Shown in pieces: positions 1 through 13,200 of a stretch of DNA of 64,000 nucleotides. Position numbers and translations under genes: made by a program. The notes beneath the pieces are model-generated. The model saw nothing but the letters and a program-made list of their open reading frames with translations. It was not told the origin of the DNA and did no database searches. Source of the stretch: Yamagishiella unicocca (Eukaryota > Chlorophyta > Chlorophyceae > Chlamydomonadales > Volvocaceae); NCBI GenBank assembly GCA_003116995.1, contig BDSL01000179.1:44848-108847 (forward strand), given 5' to 3'. Position 1 is the stretch's first letter; every line of letters begins with the position of its first letter.

Positions 1-80
1 GTTTGGGACTGTCCTGTTTTACATATACCTTCGCACTAGCTAGGGTCGCCTTTAATTGCAAAACTGCATTTCACGTTAGA

Positions 81-639
81 ATGTCAGACCAAGGCCGTCA
101 GCATAAAGTCTTGGGACTGCTTGATTCACTGGATCGGTCAGTTGCGGAGATGCTGCCCCGCCCCAATGATCCCGCCGCTGGAGCACGGGCCGCTGGTGCG
201 TCCCGACCCGAATCCCAATCAATTTTCCTAGTGCCTATAACAAGATCTATATATCGCATGCAGAGGCCGTGCAAACGTTTGCGGGTGCAGTCGGCGAGCT
301 GGAAAGCTTCCTGCGGCAACTTCAGGAGCTGAAGCCCGTACCGCAGGGACCCGTGGCTGCCCAGGCATGTTTTTCGCTGGGAGGCGGTGGATTGTGCCTG
401 GTGGGATTGCCAGGGGGTTGAGGTTGCCACGGGGCTGAGGCGGTTTTTGAGGATCGCCTGCCTATCAGTCGCCCCTCCCCCATGGTCGCAATGCCTTTCC
501 TCATCCTAAAACTTCCCATCACCCCACCCGTGCAATACATACAGGCGCAGGAGATGGAGGACCTTCAGGCCGAGCTCCGGGAAAAGGTCAGTGGGGGCGC
601 CGACCTTGACGTGGGTTTTGTAATTGCAGGTTGTGAATA
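81..639 (+). CDS. Small coiled-coil protein, possibly Mediator subunit 28
   Basis: Three exons join in frame: 81-195, 264-364 and 545-586. The start is the ATG at 81. The second junction needs a GC donor (CAG|GCATGT at 365); a weak GT donor at 338 is also in phase. The product begins MSDQGRQHKVLGLLDSLDRS, followed by a predicted helix around AVQTFAGAVGELESFLRQL, a short Pro-containing linker, and a second helix containing EMEDLQAELREK. The order (N-terminal Leu-rich helix, helix ending near LKPVP, then an acidic heptad helix) resembles plant MED28, a head-module subunit of the nuclear Mediator complex. That family assignment is inference from pattern only. The 3' end is unclear: reading on from 586 reaches a stop at 639, while a further exon at 630 would require an implausible 43-nt intron. 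A generic small coiled-coil protein is the alternative. Confidence 0.4.
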
Positions 640-886
640 GGCGCTTGTGCGAGGGAGCTTTGCGACGCCAAAAACGTCCCAATTGGCCTTGGCGCGTCGC
701 GCAATTCGTCCGTGCGCACCTATTGGAAAAGACCCTGCGGTGGTTAATCGCTTGCACGAACTCCATCTCAGGCAACATGGCTTTCGAAGGGCTGACCATT
801 TTAGCTACATGGACTATACGACTTCAGCAGTGAATTTCCCCTGGCACCCAATCCATCCAATTTGACTTGCGACGGCGACGGCAGCC

Positions 887-1141
887 CTACCCCGACCCTG
901 TTGGCCCCTCGTGTAGGACCGCCTGATAGCCCACGCGCGTGCCCAAATCGCCCGGTGGCAGGACGTCCTTCAGCAGCAGGAACAGCTTCAGGAAAGCACG
1001 CTGTTCGCTGGCCTGGGCAGCTGAGCGCTTCGTAAGGCAGGCCAGTACACGTTTCATCAGCGGGCGGGCCTCGTCCAGGGCGGCGGACCCCAGGGCGCCC
1101 TCCCCTTCACGATATCCAGAAGCCTTCATGAGGTGGCGCAT
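887..1141 (-). CDS. Unassigned exon-like ORF
   Basis: An 84-codon frame on the minus strand has algal-looking codon use (many codons ending in C or G) and a helical, charged product with segments such as DEARPLMKRVLACLTKRS and FLKLFLLLKDVLPP. It ends at a stop after EGPTGSG. No family is recognised. It may be a small gene, the last exon of something not seen, or chance. It lies between the small plus-strand gene and the end of the KIAA0930-like gene. The flanks 640-886 and 1142-1421 show nothing else. Confidence 0.25.
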   Translation of the reverse strand: MRHLMKASGYREGEGALGSAALDEARPLMKRVLACLTKRSAAQASEQRAFLKLFLLLKDVLPPGDLGTRVGYQAVLHEGPTGSG

Positions 1142-1421
1142 GGCAAATAATTGTGCTTTCTAAGACATGCTGCTTGGCGGTACCGTGTGGATAAGTGTGT
1201 CGAACGGAAAGGGACGAACGACTGTATCCAGGTCCTGGTCCTGCAGGCAGGCGCTTCGGAGCGGAGGTACGGTAAGGAAGCGCTGTGGCATCCGTATCGG
1301 TTTGCACTGCCCACAGCCTTCCAGCGGCTGACAACGGCTGCTGCTGCGATGCTGCTCGTCACTGGACAAAACAGCGCACCGCGGGACCGCCGCCGCTGCT
1401 GTAGCCTCAGCAACCGCGTCA

Positions 1422-3835
1422 CTACAGTCCATCGCACGCGAACCGCAAAACAGCCTGTGCCAGCGCAGACGCCGGCAAACTTATCCACATGAGGGAGAGT
1501 TGCAACGGCGTTAACCCTCCGCCAGCGTCAGCAGCGGGAGAGGGGCTGCTACCCGGCACCGCCACGGCCACAACCTCAGCACGTCCCACGCCACCGGGCC
1601 CGCTCATCACCACCCGCTCTCGCCGGACGACCGAGCTGCTGCGCCGCGGCCCCCCAAGCAGCCTGTTCAGGAGGCCGGGCGTGGGGGCCTTCACAGCGCG
1701 AGTCGCAAGGTAGCTTGCCACCTGCTCCCTTGTGACATAGGCGGAGAATAGGGTCGCACGACGCTCGGGAGCATGAGCCGGAGATGTGGGGGCCGCGGAC
1801 GTCGGGAGGCAGACAGTAGCCTCCTGGCCGGTGGCGATGTTGGCACCCTGGTTCCTTGAAGGGTTGCTGTTGTTGCTCGCATGCACGTGGAGCATGACGC
1901 AATAGCAATCTCCTGGGCGCGACAGGATCTGCAGCACGCGCGGGTGCCGTGGAGCGAGACGAGGGGCAGGCGAGATGGGGGTTGATTCAGTTTCACGGGC
2001 GGAGCGCTGCACGAGTGACAGTGTGAGGAGATGAAATGAGTACTGACGGTGTGGCTGAAAACACAACTGGTGCCCTCGAGACGGCTTTGCGGGCGCTCTC
2101 ACACGACAGCTGGCTTGCCGGCGAATGCAATGTAATGACAACTTCCAAAACATCTCATGTGGGTGCCTAGCACACGTGCCAGTCGACCGTAGCCGGGAAA
2201 AAAACGTTCGGGTGCAAGCCGGTGTTGTTACTGTTTAAGTGCTGCAGAATATACATTCGCAAGAGCATCCATTTCGCAGAATTCCACGGCAGCGGTGTGG
2301 TGCGTAGCGTTCATATCCCCCTGCCCCGCCTCCCTTTGGCTACCGTCAACGTTGCCTATCACTACGACTCAGCCGCTCCGTCTCCTTGCCGCGCCTCTCC
2401 TCTGGACCACCACCTTCATCGCCCTTGGTTTGTCGGCCGTGGATTCGCGGATTCTCATATAACCCCTCCTACCACATCCTGAAAGGCATCTTCAAAGTTG
2501 TCCACCGCAAAACACACGTCGGGGTAGCACGACTGCGGCGGCCTGCCCGACTTGGCGTCCTCGAGGTTCACATCGGCTGCCATAGGGCTGGCGTAGACAC
2601 GTCGCTGCGCAACGACGAGCTGCGGCTGGCCGCCTTGGTGCTGTGGGTTGAGGGTGCTTGAGGAGTGGCCCTGAGCCACGGACGCCAACGCATCGTTCCT
2701 GCCGTTAGGGCGTTTAAGCGCTGGTCGGATGCCGCAGTGGTGGGAGGTGGCTGGACCATGAGGCGGTATTAGTTGGATGGCGGCGGAGCGGGTGTCGGCA
2801 GGCAAGGCATCTTGCAAAAGAGCCGAAGCATACATCCATGCATGCACGCAATCCTTGTATAAAATGACGCCGTTTTCGGATTTTGTGTTTTCCGCGCCCA
2901 TGCAAGACCTGCCTCTGGCAGAGTGGCAAGAAGGATCCGCATCCCGATTATCCACTCCTACGCAGCCCCACCGCGGCCATTTAATCCTCGGCTCTTGCAA
3001 CACTGTTCCTTTTGCATCCTGGTCGTCCTGCACTCCACATCCTAACCTTCATCCTCCTAACCTTCATCCCCTTTTCTATCCTAGGTTTGTCTTGTCCTTA
3101 TATGTTGACCCACGGGTTCCCTCCCACACCCCTGCCCTCAAGGTTGCGCCCTGTGTGCTTGCAATCTGCGCCCCCGGCCCCTACCTGCACTGCACCACCG
3201 TAAGGATATACTTGGCCTGGATTACCAGGTTGAGCTGCACGCTCAGCCCCCATTCGACGGAGGGGAAGCCGGAACCCCCCGGGCGTAGCTCCGGAGGCAG
3301 CACTGCGGCGGTGTTGCGCCTCAATGACACTGGCGGAGTGCCTTGGCCCAGAGCCGCAGGCGCAGTAACAAACCACAGCATATCATCCTGGTGCTCTAAC
3401 AGAATATGACGAGAGCCAGGTGCAGCGAGGAACTGAAGAAAGGAAGGCGGAAAGGGAATCCTGTGTTGATTTGGGCAGGGTGTTGTTCGGGTCTACGTGC
3501 GAGGAGGGGAGGCATATAGAAGCGAAACGGTCGCGGCGCAACGTTAGAGACGCGTGCGATAGGTTCGACGGGGGTGCGAGCGCGTAACAAACGCTGCTGG
3601 GAAGCAACACTGTGCGGCAGGGCAACCGAACCCTTTGTGACGATAGCAGAAGAGAGACCGACGGATGACCGGACGGACGTATGACAGGGAACTTCTGCGC
3701 ATCGCGCCGCACCAGAAATGACAAAGCCTCGCACCACTGCTGCTGCGTCCAAGCATCCTCATCCGGTTCCGTTGGTACACGGAGGGCTTGGCGCAGCACC
3801 TCACGCAACACGCCGTCATTATCTATTCCGCTCAT
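1422..3835 (-). CDS. KIAA0930 homologue (DUF2045 family), function unknown
   Basis: Exons read on the minus strand are about 3835-3670, 3395-3185, a third ending at 2473, and 1928-1422. The phase between exons 2 and 3 is not fully resolved, so a tiny exon may be missing. The family's landmarks occur in order: an N-terminal WTQQQWCEALSFL helix; HQDDMLWFV; a SVEWGLSVQLNLVIQ strand-helix; VYASP; the hallmark YPDVCFAVDNFEDAFQD; PGDCYCVMLHV; LFSAYVTREQV; VVMSGPGGVGRAEV; and a hydrophobic C-terminal helix with WISLPASALAQ. Animal KIAA0930 and its plant relatives share this layout. Their molecular role is not established. The Pro/Ala-rich insert between PGDCYCV and LFSAY looks lineage-specific. The start at 3835 is the first ATG of an open exon and is 412 bp from the divergent kelch gene. 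Confidence 0.8.
2432..2472 (+). repeat. Dispersed intronic repeat, family B copy
   Basis: Contains the core GGCCGTGGATTCGCGGAT. It lies in an intron of the KIAA0930-like gene and, read on the gene strand, begins about 8 nt after the 5' splice site at 2472. Related copies are at 10556-10597, 55150-55185 and 59795-59828. Confidence 0.7.
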
Positions 3836-4247
3836 CAGATCGTAGTTGCTGGGCTACATCGTGCCGAAAGCGTGGGCTTGGGTGAGACAATTTGCGTCAG
3901 GAGACATGCTTGCTTGCCATATACATTTTGTACAAATACAATCATAATATAAAGCCGTCTAGGCTTACATGTTTCGCCTTGGCGCATCTAGCAGTAGTTG
4001 GCTCGAGCGTACGGTAAGAGGAATCCAACAAATCCAAAGCTCGAACCGTCATAACGGCCAGCCCTAAGCCACGCGTATCAATTCCAGGATTTGATGGCCG
4101 AGAATTTTACGCTGCTAGCTCACATGTTTTCATGCAGAAGCGTGCGCAGTCTCGCGCTTTGCGCGCGAAGAATACCGCCCGAACGAAGCTCTGACAGCAC
4201 CATAGGATGACGAGCAATAGTACAATCAGGCAAAAAATTGATAAATT
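3836..4247. promoter_or_regulatory. Divergent intergenic region
   Basis: This 412-bp stretch separates the ATG of the minus-strand KIAA0930-like gene from the ATG of the plus-strand kelch gene. It is AT-richer than the surroundings and has no coding frame. It must hold both promoters and 5' UTRs. No specific factor site is claimed. Confidence 0.45.
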
Positions 4248-7200
4248 ATGGCAACAGCCCGAGAACGCGTGCAGGTGAGCTGAAGAACGTGCCCACCGCA
4301 TCTTCGCGACAGCTAGACGCGCGTGTGCCGTTCCCGTGCAGTCCCTCGATGCCCGTCTACGTGAGCTCGAGGAACGCTTCGTCGGGAGTGGCTTCCAGAC
4401 ATCTGCGGTGTTGCCACCTTTGCTGGACATTCCATCGACCAGCGCTGCGGCCCAGCAGCGCGATGCTGCCGTGGCCTCGTGGACAGACATCCGTCCACAC
4501 ACGGCGAACACGTATGCATCTACTGCACCCAGCGGCACCCATGGCATCGAGTCGATGGCCGCGCTGGCGGGCACAGCCGTTCCGAACATGCAGCCCGCAA
4601 GGCCCTCAGACCCTGCGTTGGCCGCACGCACTTTCAGCGCTGCTGGCGCCGAACACCCCCGCCGGCCTGCTGAGGCTGCGACGACAGGGGCAATGCCTAG
4701 CGCGGCCCCCATCGAGCTGGCAGTTCGCGCCGAAGCGCCTGCCCGACCGCCTCTAGCTCCTGCACCGCAACCCACTAAGTTTGCAGGTGACGGCGGGCTT
4801 TTCGCTATGGCATCTGGGGGCAAATACCTTGGTGTCGCTCTTAATGTTCCATATTTGCACCCAAAATAGCGATGACCCACAGACCCGCAACTGCGCAGCT
4901 TCACAGGACTGCTAACATGCCGGCAAGGTTGTGGTTGCTTCCTTCCACCGCAACTCACCCCACCCGTGACATCAACCCCACCACCGCCCATGTCGCCACC
5001 ACCGTTGCAGAGGTGCCCATGCGGCTCTACCGCCAGGGTCTGCCGCACCGCGACCTGGGGCCGCCGCAGAGCGTCTGGGAGGCCGACAAGAACGCAGCAG
5101 TGGTAGCCCTGGCGGACCGGGTGCAGCAGCTGGAGCACGAGCTGCAGCAGTCGCAGGCGCAGCAGCAACAAGGACAGCCCCAGCACCATCCCGAACAAGC
5201 CCCGGACGGCGCGGACGCAGCCCATGCCTTCGTGCCGCCGCCGCCGCTTGATCTCTTGCCGGTGCCACGTACGGTGCTCGGCAGCACCAGCCACGTCAAC
5301 GTCGCCGCGTACGACGGGATCCACGCGGGCGGTCCGCCGCCGGTCCCCGTCAAGTACTACCCGCCGCCGCCTCCGGGTCAGTCCTTCTCAGCTGACGTGG
5401 CGGTGATGCGATTGCAAACAGCGCAGGGAGCAATCGGCCAGGCGCGCGCATTCGCCGCCTCGGTGGCCGCCTCCGCCGCAGCCACAGTGCCGTCCGCAAT
5501 GATGCGCAAGCGGCGCAACGAGAACGCGCGGCCGGCTGGCGGGCAGGATGACGATGACCACGCTGCGGCGGGCAGGCCTACCGCCGCGCAACAGCGGGGG
5601 ACCCTTGGGGCCTCAGCCCATGGAAACAACGCCGCTGGCGGCGTCACCAGCAGCGTGGGTGTGTCGGCGCCTGTGGGCTACGCCAGCGCCGCAGCTAGTG
5701 CGGCCGCGTCGGTGCACATGGCGGTTCTGCGCGAGGCCGGGCCGCTTCAGCCGGCGGGTCCGTACCCCATGGTGGCGGCGGCTCTGGCTGTGGGTACGCC
5801 TGGATCGGGCGGTAGCACGTGGGAGCAGGCGAAGATGCGCGCTCTCATGTCACTGGAGCAGCAGCGGGACGCACTGCGTGCGGAGGTGGGTGGCGTTATG
5901 ACTGGCCCGCCCCCACGCCAATGGCAGGAGGGTGATGTTGGTGGTGGCTAAGCCTGCAGGGCCTAGTTGTCTCACCCTGGGGCGAGGCAATATTGATGGC
6001 AACAGAAGGACGGAGGGACAGGCGGTGGATTGGGCGAAGAATGACCGGAAATGGTCATCGACCTGGCAGCTTCGAAGCTCTGCCCTGCTCGCATCACCTT
6101 ACTAATGGGAACCTTGCATCCCCGACCGTGCAGCTGGAGGCCTACCACGACCAGGACGACCGGCACCGGCGCCAGGTGCTGGAGATAAACGAACAGCACC
6201 GCAAGGACATGCGGGACGCAGCGGTACGCGACAGGGGTGACTATGTGACCCCACTGGGCTGGGACGCGGGGGCGGGGTACAGGGCATGAAGAAAGAAACG
6301 CATGAGCGCAGCGCCGTGACCCCACTGCGCGTGTGGCCGATTGCTGGTGGGCACGTCAGGCGAACAGCCACTGAGCCCTGCGTCGGCACAGACGCCGCGG
6401 GACATCATAAGCCCCTCACCCCACGTGGGACTTACACACGCAACACATGCATCAGCTTCTGCCGCCTCCGTGCCACCGACGGCGCCTTCTCGCTCGCTCC
6501 TTACGGGGGCTTCCTGCGTGCTACAGGGCATCGCGGGTCGCAAGCTGAACCGGCTGATGGGCGCAGCCTGGGTGGCGTACGCGCGGCGGCTGATGGTGCT
6601 GCGGCTCAGCCGCGCGCTGCACGCCTGGCGCCGCATCGCGGCACGCAACAGGCGCCTGGTCTGGGCGACGGCAGTCTGGCGGCAGCGGGAGCTGGGGGCC
6701 GTCTTCTCCGAGTGGCACATGCTAGTCCTAACTAACAGGCGAGGGACACGACGGAGGGACATCGGCGCTCTGCCTGCCAGGGCGCGCTGGGACTTGCGGT
6801 CCAGGGGTGCGGATGGACTTCTTGGATTTGAAAAATGTTGCGTGCAAGCTTCTGATGGGTGAGCCTTACGCGGTTGCATTCATCTCAGCGCGCATTGACA
6901 TGTGGCGCCTCTACTCTGCCCTCTGACAACAGGCGTGAGCGCCAAGCCCGCCGGCGTGCGTTCGTCCGCTACCATCGGACGGTGCTGCTGGCGTGGGCGG
7001 CCGCAGCTGAGGAGTGTCGGCGCCTCCGCCGGTTGGAGCGGCGGGCTGTGCTGGTGCGCTGCCGCTGGCTGATGGCGGCGTGGGCGCGGCGCGTGGGCGA
7101 GCTTCGGTCCAAGCGGTTGCGTTCGCATGGCGCGGAGTCCCATTGCCAGGCCGTGTTGCTGCGGCGTGGCTGGCGGGGCCTGGCGTTGGAGGTGGTGCGG

Positions 7201-10200
7201 GTCCGGGAAGCGGAGGCGGTGCTGCGGCAGCGACTGGCCAGGGCGGCTATGCGAGCGGCGTTTCAGGTACGAGGTTTGAGGGGAAGGGGCAAAAGCTCGT
7301 AGTGCGTCATGCCATGAGGCGATGACAGCGGGGAGGGGGGCCCCGCGGAGCAGCGCAGCTGCGGAAAGCTGTAGAGGTATCTCTGGAAGGGCAGAAATCG
7401 GCGGGCGCGGATAACTTGTCCCTCTTTTACCCATCAACAAGATACCCGGCGTCCGAGCACGGCCTGGTCTCCCGCGCCTGACACGCTAAAATGGCTTGCC
7501 TTACATTCCCCGCCGCTGCGTGCCCCTGTGGGCACTTCCCTCAGACTTGGAAAGCATCCACACGTCTGGGCCGGCGGCTGCGCGCCATGCAGCGGAGGGC
7601 CGTTCTGCGGACAGTGCTGCACTGCTGGCTGGTGCAAGCCAGCAGCGTGACCACCATGCGCCGCAAGCTGCGCGACCTTTGGCAAACGTGGCAGCGCCGG
7701 AGGCAGGCAGCCGTCCTGGCTGCTTGGGCCGCAGCTGCTCGCTTCCGGGCGCGCCTTGGCGCCGCAGCCCGGGCCGTACAAACCGCCGTTCGGTACGTCG
7801 GTGCGGCAGCAAGCACGGACCAAGGGGAGGATGGACCCTGAAATACCGTGAGCTTGCGTAGCAGGCTTTCGGCCCCCCGTCGGAAAGTTACTGCAGTCGC
7901 GGAAGGGGCGGGGCTGTTCGGTGCGTCTGTCTGACAGGCGGTGCAGCCCTGATCATGTGCGTACGATTTTCTCGTCTTGACTACGTCGTGCCCATCGCCC
8001 GGGTCGTCCCACTCCCCCCCTCCGCAACTGCCTATTCTACCGATGCTGTGTAACCGGTCTTTGTGCCACCCCCGCAACGGTCAGGCACGAGCTCATGGCC
8101 CACGCCATCGTCGCCCTCCGCCTGGCCCCCCGGGAGCGGGCCTGGGGCCACCGCCGTGGCGTCGTGGCGCTGCGGGCCTGGTGCGCCCTGACCCGCCGCG
8201 CCGTGCGCAACCGGCGCATCGTGCTAGCCCGGAGGCTGGCTCGCAACCGGACCTCCCTGGCGTCATTGTTCGATGCGTGGAGGGTGCTGGCCAAGGAGCG
8301 GTCCGTGAAGCTGCACCTGCGGGAGATCCACCGCTTGCAGGTGCGCGGGGGTGTCGAGGCAACGGGCGCGCCAACCCTTGGGCGCTCGCCGCATTGGGCT
8401 CCCCTCGCTGCACCTCCCTCGCCGCACCGGGCTCCCCTCGCTGCACCTCCCTCGCCGCACCGGGCTCCCCTCGCTGCACCTCCCTCGCCCCACCGGGTTC
8501 CCCTCGCTGCACCTCCCTCGCCGCACCGCAAAGCCCCTGAAGCACACCTGCATGCATACGGCTTTCGCCACCACCACCACCACCACCACCCCACGGCCGT
8601 CGTCCCAGGAGCTGGAGCCCACGTACGAGCACCAGATGGAGCTCGTACGACAGGATAGATTCGCCATCCAGTCCCACATGCGCGGCGTCATGGCGGAGCT
8701 CAACCTGCTGAGGGCCGAGCTGCTGCGCGGGTTCGTCATGTCGGCGGAGGGCGGGCTGCTGGGGAAGCCCTTGCGCTGGCGCTCCCTGCCTCCCGACCCC
8801 GGCCAGTGGCTGCCACCGCCGCGGAGCCGCCACAGCACCCTGTTCCTTCGGTCCCTGCAGCTGCCCCACGCCCCGCCTCCCGGCGCCTCCACGCAGCCTC
8901 TGCCCATGCACAGCACGCTGCGCGGGTCGCTGGGGGCGACTGGAGGGGCCGGGGGCGGGGCGACGGGGCAATGGCAGGGGACGGCGCCGCTGCACCTGCA
9001 GGCGACGGCGACTGTGCACGGGCACCACGCGGACGTGGAGGCCGTGGTGCCCGACGTTGCGGGGGTGCTGGTGGTGTTTGGCGGGGTCAACGAGGAGGAG
9101 TGGTTTCGGGACATACACGTGCTGGAGGTGTCGTACTCAGGTGCGATGGAGGGCCGCGCTGTTGGCAGCGGAGAGGGCTGCGTCGTGCGCCGGCCTGGTA
9201 TGCCAGCAGCTGTATTGAGATGTAAACGAGTGGTTGCCGGGGTTGCGTTGAAATAGCTACGGAGGAGACGGCACCGAATCCCCATATGACGAGCGCACGT
9301 GGCGCGGCATCCCCTTACACGTGCCCCTTACCTGCGCCCGCACTGCACTTGCTCGGAACACCAACATACGCCTTACCTACCCACGTACCTACGTACCTAC
9401 CTACCTACCTATCTACCTACCTATCTACCTACCTATCTACCTACCTATCTACCTACCTATCTACCTACCTATCTACCTATCTACCTACCTATCTACCTAC
9501 CTACATACCTACCTACATACCTACTCGATTACGGCTCCTTGCCGGATGATTCTCCTGTGGCAGCGCACGGGCTTCTGGCGCTGGGGGCGACGGTTCCAAT
9601 TAGCTGTTGTTACCTTCCCCTTGTCGCTGCCACGGCCACCCACCCCTCATTGCGTTGTTTATTTTGCAGAGGGCGGCAGCGCCACCTTCCACTGGCACCA
9701 GGTGGAAGTGGAGCCGGAGGCGGAGCCTGGCGGCGGGGTGGAGACGGGGACGCTGCGACCCTCCTGGCCAGAAGCCGCCACCGGCGCCGGTGCCGGCGAG
9801 GGCAAGCTGCCGCTGCCGACGCGGCGCGACCATGCGGCGTGCGTCACTAGCCCCAACCAGTTCGTGGTGGTGGGCGGCTTCGACGGCTCCGCTGAGCTCA
9901 TGGACGTCAACGCGGTCACCGTAAGGGCCGCCGGTGGGTGCCTCAGACCGGAGTGGGTGCGCCGCTAGCTGCCCCTGCCACCGACATTGTGCCTCATCCC
10001 CACCGCAAATCTGTATTAGCAGTGTCAGCATCCTTTCCCCTATCCTCCCCACCGTGGCCCCATCCCCAACCCCTGGCGCTACCCTGGACCCACATATTAT
10101 CCTCCCCTGCAGAAGACAGTGTAGGCTGGGCCGCCTCCGTGCGCACCGTGGCACCTCGCAACCGCACTCCGCCCGGCCGCTCGCACCACACCGTGACGGC

Positions 10201-13200
10201 CCACGTGCCGGGCCGCTCGCTGTACGTGTTCGGCGGCTACGCCAGCTCGCGCGGCGTCTTGAACGAGCTATGGGCCTTCCACCTGGACCACCACGAGTGG
10301 TGGCAGCCCAACACCACCGGTGGGGCGGGGGACGGGTGCGGAGCGGATAGGCAAGGTGGGGCCGTTCGTTTGGCCTCACTGCCGGTACCTCGGATTTCGG
10401 TTGAAACTGTCCTTTGCTCGCCTCGTGTTCGGTGAAAAAACGTGAGCGAAGCCCTTTGGTAAAGTTCCTTTCCTCGCCCACCTCGCCCCGCTGCGACCTC
10501 CACTCCGTCGTCATACCTCTCGAGGATACCTCGTTATACTTGAGCTTGTCCACCAGGGTTTTTTTATAAGAGAATCCGCGAATCCACGGCCGATAAAACG
10601 GGGGTGGTCATACCAAGGGGGGCTCCTCCATTTGCCCCTCCCTCCTCCACCCTTCTCACGCTCCTCCCCCCTGCCCCACGACCATGCGCCAACTACCTGC
10701 CCCGTCGCGTAAACTGTTTTTATGCCACCTCTGCCCCACAGGAGACCAGCCCCCGCCGCGACGCAACCACGTTGCAGCCCTGGTGGGCGGCCGCCTCTAC
10801 TTGCACGGCGGATTCAACGGAACCGAGTGTCTGGGAGACACGTGGGTTCTGGATCCAAAGACCTGGCACTGGGAACGGCTAAGCACCCTGGTAAGCTCGG
10901 CAGCTGAAGCGTACGCCAGGCACGCGCAGCCAGCACCACGCTTCTGTCGTGTCCGATCAGGCAGCCGGAAACCCACGCGACGCCTCGGGACTCGCCCGCC
11001 TCACTTCACCCTTCCGTTCTTGGCCCTGACCTGCGGCCCTCCAGGGACCCGCCCCTCACCCCCGGCGCGGCCACGCTGTCGAGGTAGTGGACGACCGGTA
11101 CCTGGTGGTGCATGGGGGCTACGACGGCGCCGGCTACCTGGAGGACGGGGCCGTACTGGACACGACCACCAGGACTTGGAGGGACCTGGCGGCGGCGGGT
11201 GAGTAGCCCGCTGGGCAGGGCGGCGGGAGGCGGCACCGGAACAGTGGGTACGGCCATCCCCCGTTCGCGCAAAACGCAGCATTGGCCGGCGGTACACCGT
11301 CCGCGTGTGTTTCCACTTAGCGACCTGAACGTAAGCGATATTTACCCAAACATCAACCTGCACCTAACCACCTAAAGTCGCCCGCACCCTCTCGGTGTAT
11401 TTGACAGGTGGTCCCGAGGACATGCCCACGGCTCGGGCGAACCACACTCTCACACTGGTTGGGCACGTGATGGTGGCGCTGGGCGGCAGCGGACCCATGG
11501 GTCCGTTGCTGGACATGCACCTGCTCGAGAGCCCGCCGGTGGTGGCCGGTCTGGCGCAGCAGTACCGGCTCATGTCCACTGCAGCCATGCTGAGCGCCAC
11601 GCAGGCGGGCATGGCTGACGTGGAGGCGGCGCTGGCGGTGACCCGGCACCGGGCGGAGATGGCGGAGCAGCAACTGCATGTGAGGAGGGGAGGGAGCAGG
11701 CTGGGCCGGACAGGGCCGGGAGTACTGCGAGGGACCGTGAGGTCCTCAGCGATAAGTGTTTCGGGCCACACAGCGCGACCCACATGGCTGCTTGAGCGCG
11801 CGCGGGTTTGTGCACGTGTCAGCACCGGTGGTTCCCGGCGCCGTCTAGGTCCACATCGTGGCGCTGGCTTGAGCGTCCTAGGTGCACCCATACATTCGTG
11901 CCATGGTTCTAGCTTGGTGCCGTCCGGTTGCGGTTGTCGGGCCCCCACCCGCGTCTAAACGGTGTTCCTTGCAACCCTCACGCCTCTGGCCAGGTGCTGC
12001 GCGACGGGTCGTCCGAGCTGGTGTCCCGCCACAACACAGCGCTGGCGGACATCGACCGCCTCAAGGGGCGCCTGGCGGCGGAGGCGGTGCGCGTGGTGGC
12101 GGCGGAGGCGGCCACGGCACAAGTGCAGCTCGCGTTGGCGACGGCGGAGCGGCGGCTGCGGAGGACGCGCGAGGGCGGCAACGAGGTGGCGGCGGCGGCA
12201 CGAGACATGCATGATACCGTGTGCGACCTCCGTGAGTACAGCATGGGGGACAGGGAGGTCACAGCCACATGATGTCCGGGCTTTGACCTCAAGGATGATG
12301 ACCTTAGTCTGCTTTTTACCTAATTACTACCTAGCGTTGCTCAACAGCGAATGCTCGGATCGCTTTCGTAGCTGTGCTGGGCTTGCGAGGCCGGTGTGAG
12401 CCCCATATTAGGATAATACGGTATAACGCCTTCACCGTGTTCGCTCCAACCCATCCCGGAATTTCCTCCTTTGTCGTCTCACGGGTCTCCGCTCCACTTC
12501 CCGTCCCCAGGTGAGGAGGTGGCCCGCCTGCGCAGCACCCTGTTGACCACGATGCAGCAGCACAGCCGCGAGTCCGCCCAGCTGGTCACCACGACAGCGG
12601 AGCGGCAGCTGCTGCAGCAGCAGCTAGCGGGCACGCACCAGGAGGCGGCGCTGCTGCGGGGCATGCTGGCGACGGCGGAGACGGAGTTCCGGGCGGCCCT
12701 GGACCGACAGCGCAGCGCAGCGGAGGCAGAGCTGGCGGCGGCGGCGGAACACGCCAAGCAGCTGGCGGTGGCGGCGGCGGGAGCGGCTGGGGGTGCGGCG
12801 GCGGCGGGTAAGTGGTGCTGGGGGGCATGGCGGTGGGACGTGGAGCAGACCTTTGGCGCCGCAAGTTGTGGTGGTTGACCAGGGTCGCTGTGCACACGTT
12901 ATCCGTTATGCCTTGTTAGGAAACGTAGCTACGCACTGGATGCAAGCACATGGGAACGGTCGTCTGCCAATAAGAAAGGGCAAAGAGTTATGGGATTGTG
13001 GACGAAGGGTGCTCGCCGTGCTTTCATGGTTTCACGCCGCTTGCCTTCCGTTGCGTCTAGGCACTGCCGCCGACATGGATCTGGTGGCGCTGTACCAGCT
13101 GGCCACCGCAACGGCGAGGGCCGAGACTGCGGAGCTGCGACTCCATGCGATGGAGCGGGAGTACGGCGGGCTGCAGGTGGGTTGGGCTACGCAAGCCGGT

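Noticed and set aside
9299..9968. YLPTYLPIYLP repeat proteins
   Set aside because: They are translations of an ACCT/ATCT microsatellite inside a kelch-gene intron, open in all three frames.
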